DNA of 12,761 bases from CAIKMD01 sp036490955 (GTDB lineage: Bacteria > Pseudomonadota > Alphaproteobacteria > ATCC43930 > CGMCC-115725): contig DASXCX010000063.1 in NCBI GenBank assembly GCA_036490955.1, positions 1 to 12,761 on the forward strand, given 5' to 3'. The notes beneath the pieces were generated by a model. It was not told the DNA's origin and did not search any database. It was given only the letters and a program-made list of their open reading frames with translations. The translations under genes and the position numbers were made by a program. Shown piece after piece: positions 1 to 5,625 of this stretch (positions are counted from its first letter, which is position 1; each line of letters begins with the position of its first letter).

Positions 1-650
1 ACGAACTGAGCCACGGTGGAACGCTTCTGGCCGATCGCGACATAGACGCAATACAGCTTGATCTTCTCGTCGGGCTGCGCGTTGAGCGGCTTCTGGTTCA
101 GAATGGTGTCGAGCGCGATCGCGGTCTTGCCGGTCTGACGGTCACCGATGATCAGTTCGCGCTGGCCGCGGCCGACGGGGATCAGAGCGTCGATCGACTT
201 CAGGCCGGTCGCCATCGGCTCGTTCACCGACTTGCGCGGAATGATGCCCGGCGCCTTGACGTCGACGCGCTTGCGTTCGGTCGACTGGATCGGGCCCTTG
301 CCATCGATCGGGTTGCCCAGCGCGTCGACGACGCGGCCGAGCAGACCCTTGCCGACCGGCACGTCGACGATGGCGCCGGTGCGCTTCACCGTCGCGCCTT
401 CGCTGATGCCGCTGTCGTCGCCGAAGATCACGATGCCGACGTTGTCGCTCTCGAGGTTGAGCGCCATACCTTTGACGCCGTTCGGGAACTCGACCAGTTC
501 GCCGGCCTGGACCTTGTCGAGGCCGTAGACGCGGGCGATACCGTCGCCGACCGAGAGCACCTGTCCGACCTCGGCGACATCCGCCTCGGTGCCGAAATCG
601 GCAATCTGCTGCTTCAGGATGGCGGAGATTTCCGCCGCACGAATTTCCAT
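1..650 (-). CDS. atpA: F1 ATP synthase subunit alpha, N-terminal part (runs off left edge)
   Basis: Non-catalytic nucleotide-binding alpha subunit of the F1 sector of the membrane-bound proton-translocating ATP synthase; it forms the alpha3-beta3 hexamer. Reading the minus strand from the ATG at 650 gives 216 complete codons before the window edge, against about 510 for the family. The N-terminus MEIRAAEISAIL is typical. Residues ~25–95 form the beta-barrel domain. The P-loop GDRQTGKT lies at residues 169–176, with Lys175 and Thr176 at the same numbers as in the E. coli subunit, so there are no indels up to there. The start lies one base after the atpH stop, and an AAGGGGG Shine-Dalgarno sits inside the end of atpH, so the two genes are co-transcribed and probably translationally coupled. 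Nothing looks abnormal. The identity is certain; only the C-terminal two thirds is unseen. Confidence 0.98.
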   Translation of the reverse strand, partial: MEIRAAEISAILKQQIADFGTEADVAEVGQVLSVGDGIARVYGLDKVQAGELVEFPNGVKGMALNLESDNVGIVIFGDDSGISEGATVKRTGAIVDVPVGKGLLGRVVDALGNPIDGKGPIQSTERKRVDVKAPGIIPRKSVNEPMATGLKSIDALIPVGRGQRELIIGDRQTGKTAIALDTILNQKPLNAQPDEKIKLYCVYVAIGQKRSTVAQF

Positions 651-651
651 C

Positions 652-1212
652 TTACCGGACCCCCTTCATGGCGAGCTGCAGGCGTTGCAGCTTGCTGCTG
701 AGCGACGCATCGACCATGCGCGAGCCCAGCTTGACGATCAGGCCGCCGAGCAAGCTCGGATCGACCCGGGTTTCAATAGCGACTTTGCCGCCGACGGCGC
801 GCCGCAGCCGCTCGTCGAGCGATTGGCGCTGCGCGTCGCTGAGCGGCTGTGCCGAGACGACATGCGCCGTGACCTCGCCGCGCCGCGACGCGAGTTCGGC
901 GAGGAACGCCTCGATCACCTGCGGCAGCACGAAGAGCCGCCGGTTCTTGGCGAGGAGGCCGAGAATATTGCGCACCAGCGGCTGTAGCCCCGCGGCTTCG
1001 GCGAGGGCGGCGATCGCCTTGCCCTGCTCGGTGCGGGAGAGGACCGGGCTGCGGATCATGCGCCGGAGATCGGCGCTTTCATCGATGAGGCCGCGCAAAG
1101 TCCGCAGATCGGCAGCCGCCGCATCGAGCACTTTCTGCTCGTCAGCGAGTTCGTAAAGCGCGGTCGCGTAGCGCGTGCCCAGACCGGTTGCGCCTGCGGT
1201 TTCGGATGCCAC
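652..1212 (-). CDS. atpH: F1 ATP synthase subunit delta (OSCP)
   Basis: Delta subunit, the peripheral-stalk connector that ties the top of the F1 hexamer to the b subunits. The protein is 186 aa from a GTG start at 1212 and opens VASETAGATGLGTRYATALYEL, the normal delta N-terminus (helix with RYA.ALYE). The family C-terminal signature is at residues ~151–178, with DPSLLGGL followed by KLGSRMVDASL. The frame stays open for 96 codons upstream, to 1500, but that extension is Arg/Ser-rich, unlike the family, and would make the protein 100 residues too long. A GAGGG stretch ten bases before the GTG is an acceptable ribosome-binding site. It is the first gene of an atpHA... operon, the alphaproteobacterial arrangement with F1 genes apart from F0 genes. 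A probable promoter lies at 1341–1369. Confidence 0.96.
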   Translation of the reverse strand: MASETAGATGLGTRYATALYELADEQKVLDAAAADLRTLRGLIDESADLRRMIRSPVLSRTEQGKAIAALAEAAGLQPLVRNILGLLAKNRRLFVLPQVIEAFLAELASRRGEVTAHVVSAQPLSDAQRQSLDERLRRAVGGKVAIETRVDPSLLGGLIVKLGSRMVDASLSSKLQRLQLAMKGVR

Positions 1213-1253
1213 GGTGAGAGAGCCCTCGTTTGCTCCAGGACGAAAGCGGATGC

Positions 1254-1286
1254 GCCGGAAGTGCCTTAAATGACGCGCTTTCCGGC
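1254..1286 (-). promoter_or_regulatory. Stem-loop in the atp operon leader
   Basis: GCCGGAA at 1254–1260 and TTCCGGC at 1280–1286 are perfect reverse complements, giving a 7-bp stem with a 19-base loop. On the minus strand it lies 42 bases upstream of the atpH GTG and downstream of the predicted promoter, so it would be in the 5' untranslated leader of the atp mRNA. There is no U-tract after it, so it is not an intrinsic terminator. It could affect mRNA stability or translation, or be chance in GC-rich DNA. Confidence 0.4.
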
Positions 1287-1340
1287 AAAGTCCCCAGAGG
1301 CTGTAGCCCCCCAACGGCCACCCGCTCGAAAAGCGGCGGC

Positions 1341-1369
1341 TATTTAACACACGAGGATATGCGGCGCAA
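1341..1369 (-). promoter_or_regulatory. Probable sigma-70-type promoter of the atp operon
   Basis: On the minus strand a TTGCGC box (1369–1364) is followed by exactly 17 bases and then TAAATA (1346–1341). These match the -35 and -10 consensus at four of six positions each with ideal spacing. A start near 1334 would give a leader of about 120 bases before the atpH GTG, containing the hairpin at 1254–1286. It is the best-placed candidate I can see in the region. It is inferred from sequence alone. Confidence 0.45.
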
Positions 1370-1614
1370 CCCGACGACGACCGACACTTTGTCTCAGCTA
1401 CGGTTCGCGTCGAGCCGCGGCGACGAGCAGCCGTTCGCGTTGAGTTCCAAGCGCAGATCGCTTCGGTCGGAAATTTTCGAGCGATCGCCCGAGCGCTCAC
1501 GCCGGGGAGGCTCGATCACTCGATGACCGCACCAACCTCTGCGGTCGATACGCTATTCAGTGTTCCCCTCGAGCCCATCGGCCTTCGGCTAATGACTCTC
1601 CGGTCAGTTACCTC

Positions 1615-1643
1615 TTGATTTTTTAATAACTAACTAGTAGGTT
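1615..1643 (+). promoter_or_regulatory. Possible promoter of the TetR–efflux cassette
   Basis: TTGATT at 1615–1620 fits a -35 box. Seventeen bases later TAGGTT (1638–1643) is a poor -10 match. If used, transcription would begin almost at the ATG at 1650, giving a leaderless or nearly leaderless mRNA. The palindrome at 1627–1644 covers the spacer and -10 area, so a repressor bound there would block the promoter. The -10 element is weak, so the exact boxes are uncertain. Confidence 0.3.
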
Positions 1644-1644
1644 A
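1627..1644. promoter_or_regulatory. Palindromic operator, probably for the adjacent TetR repressor
   Basis: TAACTAACTAGTAGGTTA is an imperfect palindrome: 14 of 18 positions agree with its own reverse complement, centred on a perfect ACTAGT. It ends five bases before the TetR start codon. Size, symmetry and position fit a TetR-family dimer site that autoregulates the repressor and the downstream efflux genes. Binding by this particular repressor is inferred. Confidence 0.55.
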
Positions 1645-1649
1645 CTTAA

Positions 1650-2303
1650 ATGGCTGAAATCACCGCCCCCACATCAACCGCAAAATGGCGCCGTCGGCCC
1701 GAAGAGCGGACCCCCGAAATCCTGGCTGCCGCCCTGGAATGTTTCGCCAAAGGCGGGTTTTCGGGCACCCGCATGGACGACGTCGCGGCGGTTGCGGGCG
1801 TCACCAAGGGCACGCTCTATCTCTATTTCCCCAACAAAGAGGCGCTGTTCGAGGCGGTGGTGCGTAGCGCCGTGCTGCCCGTCCTCGAAATGGCGCAGGA
1901 GCACGTCGCGCAGTCGCCGGACACCGCGCCCGAATTGCTGGGTTGGCTGCTGCAACGCTGGCAGGAGACGACGCTGCCGACGCATTGCGCCATCTCCAAG
2001 ATTATCATCGCCGAATCCGCCAGCTTCCCCGACCTCGCCCGCTTCTACCTCGAAGAGGTCGTGGCGCGCGGGCTTCATCTCGTCGGCGGCGTTTTGAAGC
2101 TCGGCATCGAGCGCGGCGAATTTCGCTCTGTTGATATCGAAAACACCGCCCGCTGCATCGTCTGGCCGATGCTGATGGCCAATCTCTGGACCCAGTCGCT
2201 TGGTCTTTATGCCGAGACCATCGATCTGAGCCAATTCCGCCAGACCCATTACGAGCTGTTGTTGCGCGGCCTCGCCCCTGAGAGCGCCGCGGAAAGGAAG
2301 TGA
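1650..2303 (+). CDS. TetR/AcrR-family transcriptional repressor of the efflux cassette
   Basis: A 217-aa cytoplasmic DNA-binding protein of normal TetR length. Residues ~20–67 form the TetR_N domain: helix 1 (EILAAALECFAKGGFSGT), then the helix-turn-helix at ~40–60 with MDDVAAVAGVTKGTLYLYF and the family's YFPNKEALF ending. The C-terminal helical ligand domain resembles the AcrR/AefR-type C-terminal families. The inducer cannot be told from sequence. The stop is four bases before the emrA-like ATG, and a palindrome sits directly upstream of its own start. It therefore most likely represses itself and the two efflux genes until a toxic substrate is bound. The start is the first in-frame ATG, with only a weak AGTAGG ribosome site eight bases upstream. 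Confidence 0.93.
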   Translation: MAEITAPTSTAKWRRRPEERTPEILAAALECFAKGGFSGTRMDDVAAVAGVTKGTLYLYFPNKEALFEAVVRSAVLPVLEMAQEHVAQSPDTAPELLGWLLQRWQETTLPTHCAISKIIIAESASFPDLARFYLEEVVARGLHLVGGVLKLGIERGEFRSVDIENTARCIVWPMLMANLWTQSLGLYAETIDLSQFRQTHYELLLRGLAPESAAERK

Positions 2304-2307
2304 CCGC

Positions 2308-3378
2308 ATGGGTGAAGCGACAATGAATGAGCTGACCGCCGCCGTCCCCGAGCCACAGAAGAAACGCCGCCCGGTGATGGCAATCGCGCTGGGCGTGATC
2401 GGCGCCATCGTGCTGGCGGGCGCGGCGTATTGGTTCCTCGATGCGCGCTATTACGAATCGACCGACGACGCCTTCATCGACGCCCATATCGTCCATGTCA
2501 GCCCGCAGATCGCCGGCCGCGTCGCGAAGGTGCTGGTCGACGACAACCAGATGGTCCAGGCCGGCCAGGTGCTGATCGAAATCGATTCGGCCGATGCCGC
2601 CGCCAAACTGGCGCAAGCGCAGGCGAGCGCGGTGAGTGCCGCTGGCAAGCTTGCTCAAGCACAGGCGCAATCGCAGGTCGCGCAAGCGACGCTGGAGCAG
2701 ATGCGCGCCGAGAGTGGCGGCGCGCAAGCGAATGCAGCCAATGCCTCGACCGACCTCAAGCGCTACGAGACCTTGGCGCGTTCGCAGATCGCGTCGGTGG
2801 CACAGCTCGACAATGCCCGCGCGCTGGCGATCAGCAACAACGCCACGCTCGCCGCGTCGACGAAAAAGATCGCGACCAGTGAAGCGCAAGTGCAGCTTGC
2901 GAGCAGCCAGGTGCGCACCGCCGAAGCCGACCTCGCCGCCGCGCAGGCGCAGGTCGACCAGGCGAAGCTGGCGCTGTCCTATACCGAAGTCGTGGCGCCC
3001 GAAGCCGGTCGCGTCACGCAAAAATCCGTTGCCACCGGCAATTTTGTGCAGATGGGCCAGGACGTGATGGCGCTGGTGCCTAGTGCGGTTTGGGTGACGG
3101 CGAATTTCAAAGAGACGCAGCTCGCGCAGCTCCGCGTCGGCGAGGCGGTCAGCATCGCGATCGATGCCTATCCCGGCCAACGCTTCGAGGGGCATATCGA
3201 CAGTCTGCAAGCCGGCAGCGGCGCGGCTTTCGCCTTGCTGCCGCCCGAGAACGCGACCGGCAATTACGTCAAAGTCGTGCAGCGCGTACCGGTGAAGATC
3301 GTCTTCGACAAGCAATTCGATCAGGATCACGTCGTCGGTGCCGGCATGTCGGTCGTGCCGACCGTGCGCGTGCGCTGA
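2308..3378 (+). CDS. EmrA/HlyD-type membrane fusion (periplasmic adaptor) protein
   Basis: A 356-aa adaptor linking an inner-membrane DHA2 exporter to an outer-membrane channel. One N-terminal membrane anchor lies at residues ~24–44 after a KKRR-containing cytoplasmic tail. The EmrA hallmark follows (YYESTDDAFIDAHIV, ~48–62), then the first half of the lipoyl domain (~63–93). An Ala/Gln-rich coiled-coil hairpin spans ~94–225, the second lipoyl half has VVAPEAGRV, and the C-terminal beta-barrel begins VWVTANFKETQL and ends in the EmrA-like ATGNYVKVVQRVPVKI segment. AGGAAG seven bases upstream supports the ATG at 2308; an in-frame ATG at 2323 is an alternative. It is co-transcribed with the TetR gene and the transporter. 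No TolC/OprM-type channel gene is present here, so it must use one encoded elsewhere. Confidence 0.95.
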   Translation: MGEATMNELTAAVPEPQKKRRPVMAIALGVIGAIVLAGAAYWFLDARYYESTDDAFIDAHIVHVSPQIAGRVAKVLVDDNQMVQAGQVLIEIDSADAAAKLAQAQASAVSAAGKLAQAQAQSQVAQATLEQMRAESGGAQANAANASTDLKRYETLARSQIASVAQLDNARALAISNNATLAASTKKIATSEAQVQLASSQVRTAEADLAAAQAQVDQAKLALSYTEVVAPEAGRVTQKSVATGNFVQMGQDVMALVPSAVWVTANFKETQLAQLRVGEAVSIAIDAYPGQRFEGHIDSLQAGSGAAFALLPPENATGNYVKVVQRVPVKIVFDKQFDQDHVVGAGMSVVPTVRVR

Positions 3379-3406
3379 TCGGCATGCGATCGCGGAAGAA
3401 GCAGCC

Positions 3407-4999
3407 ATGAGCGACGCCACCTTCGATCGCGGGCTTACCGCGCCGGCGGTTCCGAAACGCGTCAATCCCTTCATTGTCGCGCCGGTAGCGGGTCTTGCCG
3501 CCTTCATGGAGATTCTCGACATCTCCATCGCCAATGTCGCGCTGCAAAACATCGCCGGCGGCTTGTCGGCGAGCCAGAACGAAGCGACCTGGGTGCTGAC
3601 CTCGTATCTCGTCGCCAACGCCATCGTGCTGCCGGTGAGCGGCTGGATTTCGTCGCTCATCGGCCGCAAGCCCTATTTCATCCTCTGCATCGCCAGTTTC
3701 GCCGCGACCTCGCTGCTGTGCGGCCTCGCGCCCAATCTCGCGGTGCTCACTCTCTTCCGTGCCGCGCAAGGCGTTGCCGGCGGCGGCTTGCAGCCGACCG
3801 CGCAGGCGATCCTCGCCGATGCCTTCCCGCCGCAGAAGCGCGGCCTCGCTTTCGCCGTCTACGGCATGGCGGCGGTGTTCGCGCCCGCAATCGGCCCAGC
3901 GCTCGGCGGCTGGATCACCGACAGCTTCAACTGGCGCTGGGTGTTCCTGCTCAACGTGCCGGTCGGTATCGTCCTGACGGTGATCGCGCTGCGCGCCATT
4001 CCCGACGACCGCCCCGCCGGCACCCATCGCCGCCGCATCGATTTCGACTATCTCGGCTTCGCGCTGCTGATCATCGGCATGGGCGCGCTGCAGATCGTGC
4101 TCGACCGCGGCCAGGAAGACGATTGGTTCTCCTCGAACCTCATCACCACGCTGTCCGTCACCGCGGCTGCTTGTCTCGCCGGCTTCACATTGTGGGAGCT
4201 GCGGCGCGCCGATCCGATCGTCGATCTCGCCTTGCTGAAGCACCGCAATTTCGCGGTCGGCAATCTCTTGCTCTTCGTGCTCGGCTTCACGCTGATGGGA
4301 AGCACCGTGCTGGTACCGCTCTTCGTGCAGAGCCTCTTGGGCTATACGGCGACCGATGCGGGATTGGTGTTATCGCCCGGCGGCTTCGCCATCATGCTGC
4401 TGATGCCGATCACCGGCGCGCTGTCCGGCAAGATCGACAGCCGTGTCTTCATCGGCATCGGCCTGGTCGCCGGCGCGCTTGCGCTCTTTCACATGACCGG
4501 CTTCGACGCGACGACGGATTACAGCACCATCATGCTCGCCCGCGTCTATCAATCGGTCAGCCTCGCCTTCCTGTTCATTCCGGTGAACACCGCCGCAACC
4601 GTCGGCCTGCCGATGCATAAGAGCGACAAGGTCTTCGCCATCACCAATATGACGCGCAATATCGGCGGCAGCTTCGGCATCTCGGTCGTGACGACCATTC
4701 TCGCGCGCCGTCAGCAATATCATCAGAGCATGCTGGTCGAGCATGTCAGCCCGCTGAACCACGCCTACAACGCGACGCTTCAAAGCATTCAGCAAAGCTT
4801 GGCCCAGCATGCCGCAAGCGCCGGCCAGATCCTCGGCCTGGCCCAGGCGCGGCTCGCCACTATGGTGTCCAAACAAGCGCTCGCTCTCTCCTTCATCGAC
4901 GCGTTCTGGTTCATGGGCATCGTCTTCCTTGCTGCGACGCCGCTGATCTTCCTGATCCGCCCGGGCAAGGTGCGGGGCGGCGGTATGCCGGTCCACTAA
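3407..4999 (+). CDS. EmrB/QacA-type DHA2-family MFS multidrug exporter
   Basis: A 530-aa drug:proton antiporter of the 14-helix DHA2 family in the inner membrane. TM1 carries the acidic motif LDISIANVAL, with Asp38. Motif A is GWISSLIGRK at 79–88. The antiporter motif C, GPALGGW, is at ~163–169. Many further hydrophobic segments run to the C-terminus at residue ~520. The frame is open upstream to 3338 inside the adaptor gene, but MSDATFDRG at 3407 is the natural start because GGAAG lies just upstream and the preceding residues are Cys/Arg-rich out-of-frame adaptor sequence. The gap from the adaptor stop is 28 bases. The pair should form an EmrAB-like pump for hydrophobic toxic compounds. The exact substrate is unknown. 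Confidence 0.95.
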   Translation: MSDATFDRGLTAPAVPKRVNPFIVAPVAGLAAFMEILDISIANVALQNIAGGLSASQNEATWVLTSYLVANAIVLPVSGWISSLIGRKPYFILCIASFAATSLLCGLAPNLAVLTLFRAAQGVAGGGLQPTAQAILADAFPPQKRGLAFAVYGMAAVFAPAIGPALGGWITDSFNWRWVFLLNVPVGIVLTVIALRAIPDDRPAGTHRRRIDFDYLGFALLIIGMGALQIVLDRGQEDDWFSSNLITTLSVTAAACLAGFTLWELRRADPIVDLALLKHRNFAVGNLLLFVLGFTLMGSTVLVPLFVQSLLGYTATDAGLVLSPGGFAIMLLMPITGALSGKIDSRVFIGIGLVAGALALFHMTGFDATTDYSTIMLARVYQSVSLAFLFIPVNTAATVGLPMHKSDKVFAITNMTRNIGGSFGISVVTTILARRQQYHQSMLVEHVSPLNHAYNATLQSIQQSLAQHAASAGQILGLAQARLATMVSKQALALSFIDAFWFMGIVFLAATPLIFLIRPGKVRGGGMPVH

Positions 5000-5033
5000 G
5001 TCGCATCGATAGGGCAGATTGGGTTGCAAAAGC

Positions 5034-5074
5034 CCGGCGCCGAATCCCATTGCGCCGGTTCTGGTCCGGCGCGA
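5034..5074 (+). repeat. Alternating inverted repeats forming two mutually exclusive hairpins
   Basis: CCGGCGC occurs at 5034–5040 and again at 5066–5072, and its complement GCGCCGG lies between them at 5052–5058. The middle arm can pair with the left arm (7 bp, 11-base loop) or with the right arm (7 GC pairs extended by a G-U and an A-U pair, 7-base loop), but not both. The element sits 35 bases past the transporter stop and about 45 bases before the VOC gene start. There is no U-run after either hairpin. It may be a weak 3'-end or processing structure for the efflux mRNA, an attenuator-like switch for the VOC gene, or chance in GC-rich DNA. Confidence 0.5.
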
Positions 5075-5119
5075 CAATGCTGCGCACTGGAAACGCTTGA
5101 AACGTAAATGAGGCAACCA

Positions 5120-5557
5120 ATGGCACGCCCGAAGATCCGTCATCTGGCCATTCTTGCGCGCAATCCGAAGAAGATGGCCGACTACTACACCAAGGTGTTC
5201 GATATGGAGATCATCCATAAGAACGCGGCCGGTAATGCCTTCTTCCTCTCCGACGGCTACATCACCCTCGCCGTTCTGCCGCATAAGCTCGAGAACGATG
5301 GCTCGCTCGGCCTCAATCATTTCGGCTTCCAGATCGACAGCGTCGACGAGATGATGAAGAAGATCGCCGCCTTCGATCCCGAGATCGAGGAGCCGAAGAA
5401 GCGCCCGGCCGACCGGCCCTATGCCGAGTTCCGCGGCTGCGACACGGAAGGCAATGGCTTCGATCTCAGCGAGCACGGCTTCGAGCGCGCCGAATCCAAT
5501 GCCGAGCGCGATGCCAAGAAGGCGAGCGCTCCCGCCAAGGAAAAAGCGCTGGTCTAG
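5120..5557 (+). CDS. VOC-superfamily (glyoxalase/bleomycin-resistance fold) protein
   Basis: A 145-aa soluble protein with the two beta-alpha-beta-beta-beta halves of the vicinal-oxygen-chelate fold. The first half is ~5–55 (IRHLAILARNPKKMADYYTK then FFLSDGYITLAVL). The second is ~64–118 (LNHFGFQIDSVDEMMKKI then FRGCDTEGNGFDLSEHG). Likely metal ligands are His8, His67 and an acidic residue at 115–118 (Asp115 or Glu118), but the reaction cannot be assigned. The C-terminal ~25 residues are Ala/Lys/Glu-rich and probably disordered. I prefer the ATG at 5120 over the in-frame ATG at 5108: a GAGG six bases before 5120 is a good ribosome site, and MARPKIRHLA is a natural beginning. It may be co-transcribed with the efflux genes 120 bases upstream, but a role in resistance is only a guess. 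Confidence 0.85.
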   Translation: MARPKIRHLAILARNPKKMADYYTKVFDMEIIHKNAAGNAFFLSDGYITLAVLPHKLENDGSLGLNHFGFQIDSVDEMMKKIAAFDPEIEEPKKRPADRPYAEFRGCDTEGNGFDLSEHGFERAESNAERDAKKASAPAKEKALV

Positions 5558-5583
5558 TCGGATACATGCGGAGTCCCGCGTGG

Positions 5584-5614
5584 AAAAGCCGGCGCTCCAA
5601 TCCGGAGCGCCGGC
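5584..5614 (-). terminator. Intrinsic terminator of priA, possibly also stopping the VOC gene
   Basis: GCCGGCGCTCC (5588–5598) and GGAGCGCCGGC (5604–5614) form a perfect 11-bp GC-rich stem with a 5-base loop. On the minus strand the stem is followed by TTTT (5587–5584), the classic Rho-independent layout, 12 bases after the priA stop. On the plus strand it lies 30 bases after the VOC gene stop but has no U-tract, so it would act weakly in that direction. Its position between two converging genes fits a shared terminator. Confidence 0.8.
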
Positions 5615-5625
5615 GTCTCGCGAAT

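Larger units (their letters stand above)
1213..1649. other. Divergent intergenic region between atpH and the TetR gene
   Basis: 437 bases with no convincing gene. Several frames are open on both strands, but the translations are Arg/Ser-rich and resemble no protein I know. It should contain the start signals for both the leftward atp operon and the rightward efflux cassette. Individual elements visible in it are listed separately: an atp promoter and leader hairpin on the minus strand, and an operator and promoter next to the TetR start. The last ~40 bases (about 1610–1650) are clearly AT-richer than the rest of the window, as expected for a promoter. Positions 1478–1487 and 1513–1522 form an imperfect inverted repeat of unknown meaning. 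Confidence 0.7.

Noticed and set aside
1213..1500. N-terminal extension of AtpH by 96 residues
   Set aside because: The extension is Arg/Ser-rich, unlike any delta subunit, and the GTG at 1212 gives the normal family length and start.
3338..3406. Upstream start for the DHA2 transporter inside the adaptor gene
   Set aside because: The extra 23 residues are Cys/Arg-rich out-of-frame adaptor sequence; the ATG at 3407 has a ribosome site.
2005..3669. Long minus-strand open frame (554 codons) opposite the efflux adaptor and transporter
   Set aside because: The translation is Arg/His/Asp-rich with no recognisable domain and lies exactly antisense to clear emrA/emrB-type genes; it is a GC-bias shadow.
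4370..5476. Minus-strand open frame of 368 codons across the transporter end and the VOC gene
   Set aside because: It overlaps two well-supported plus-strand genes and has low-complexity shadow composition.
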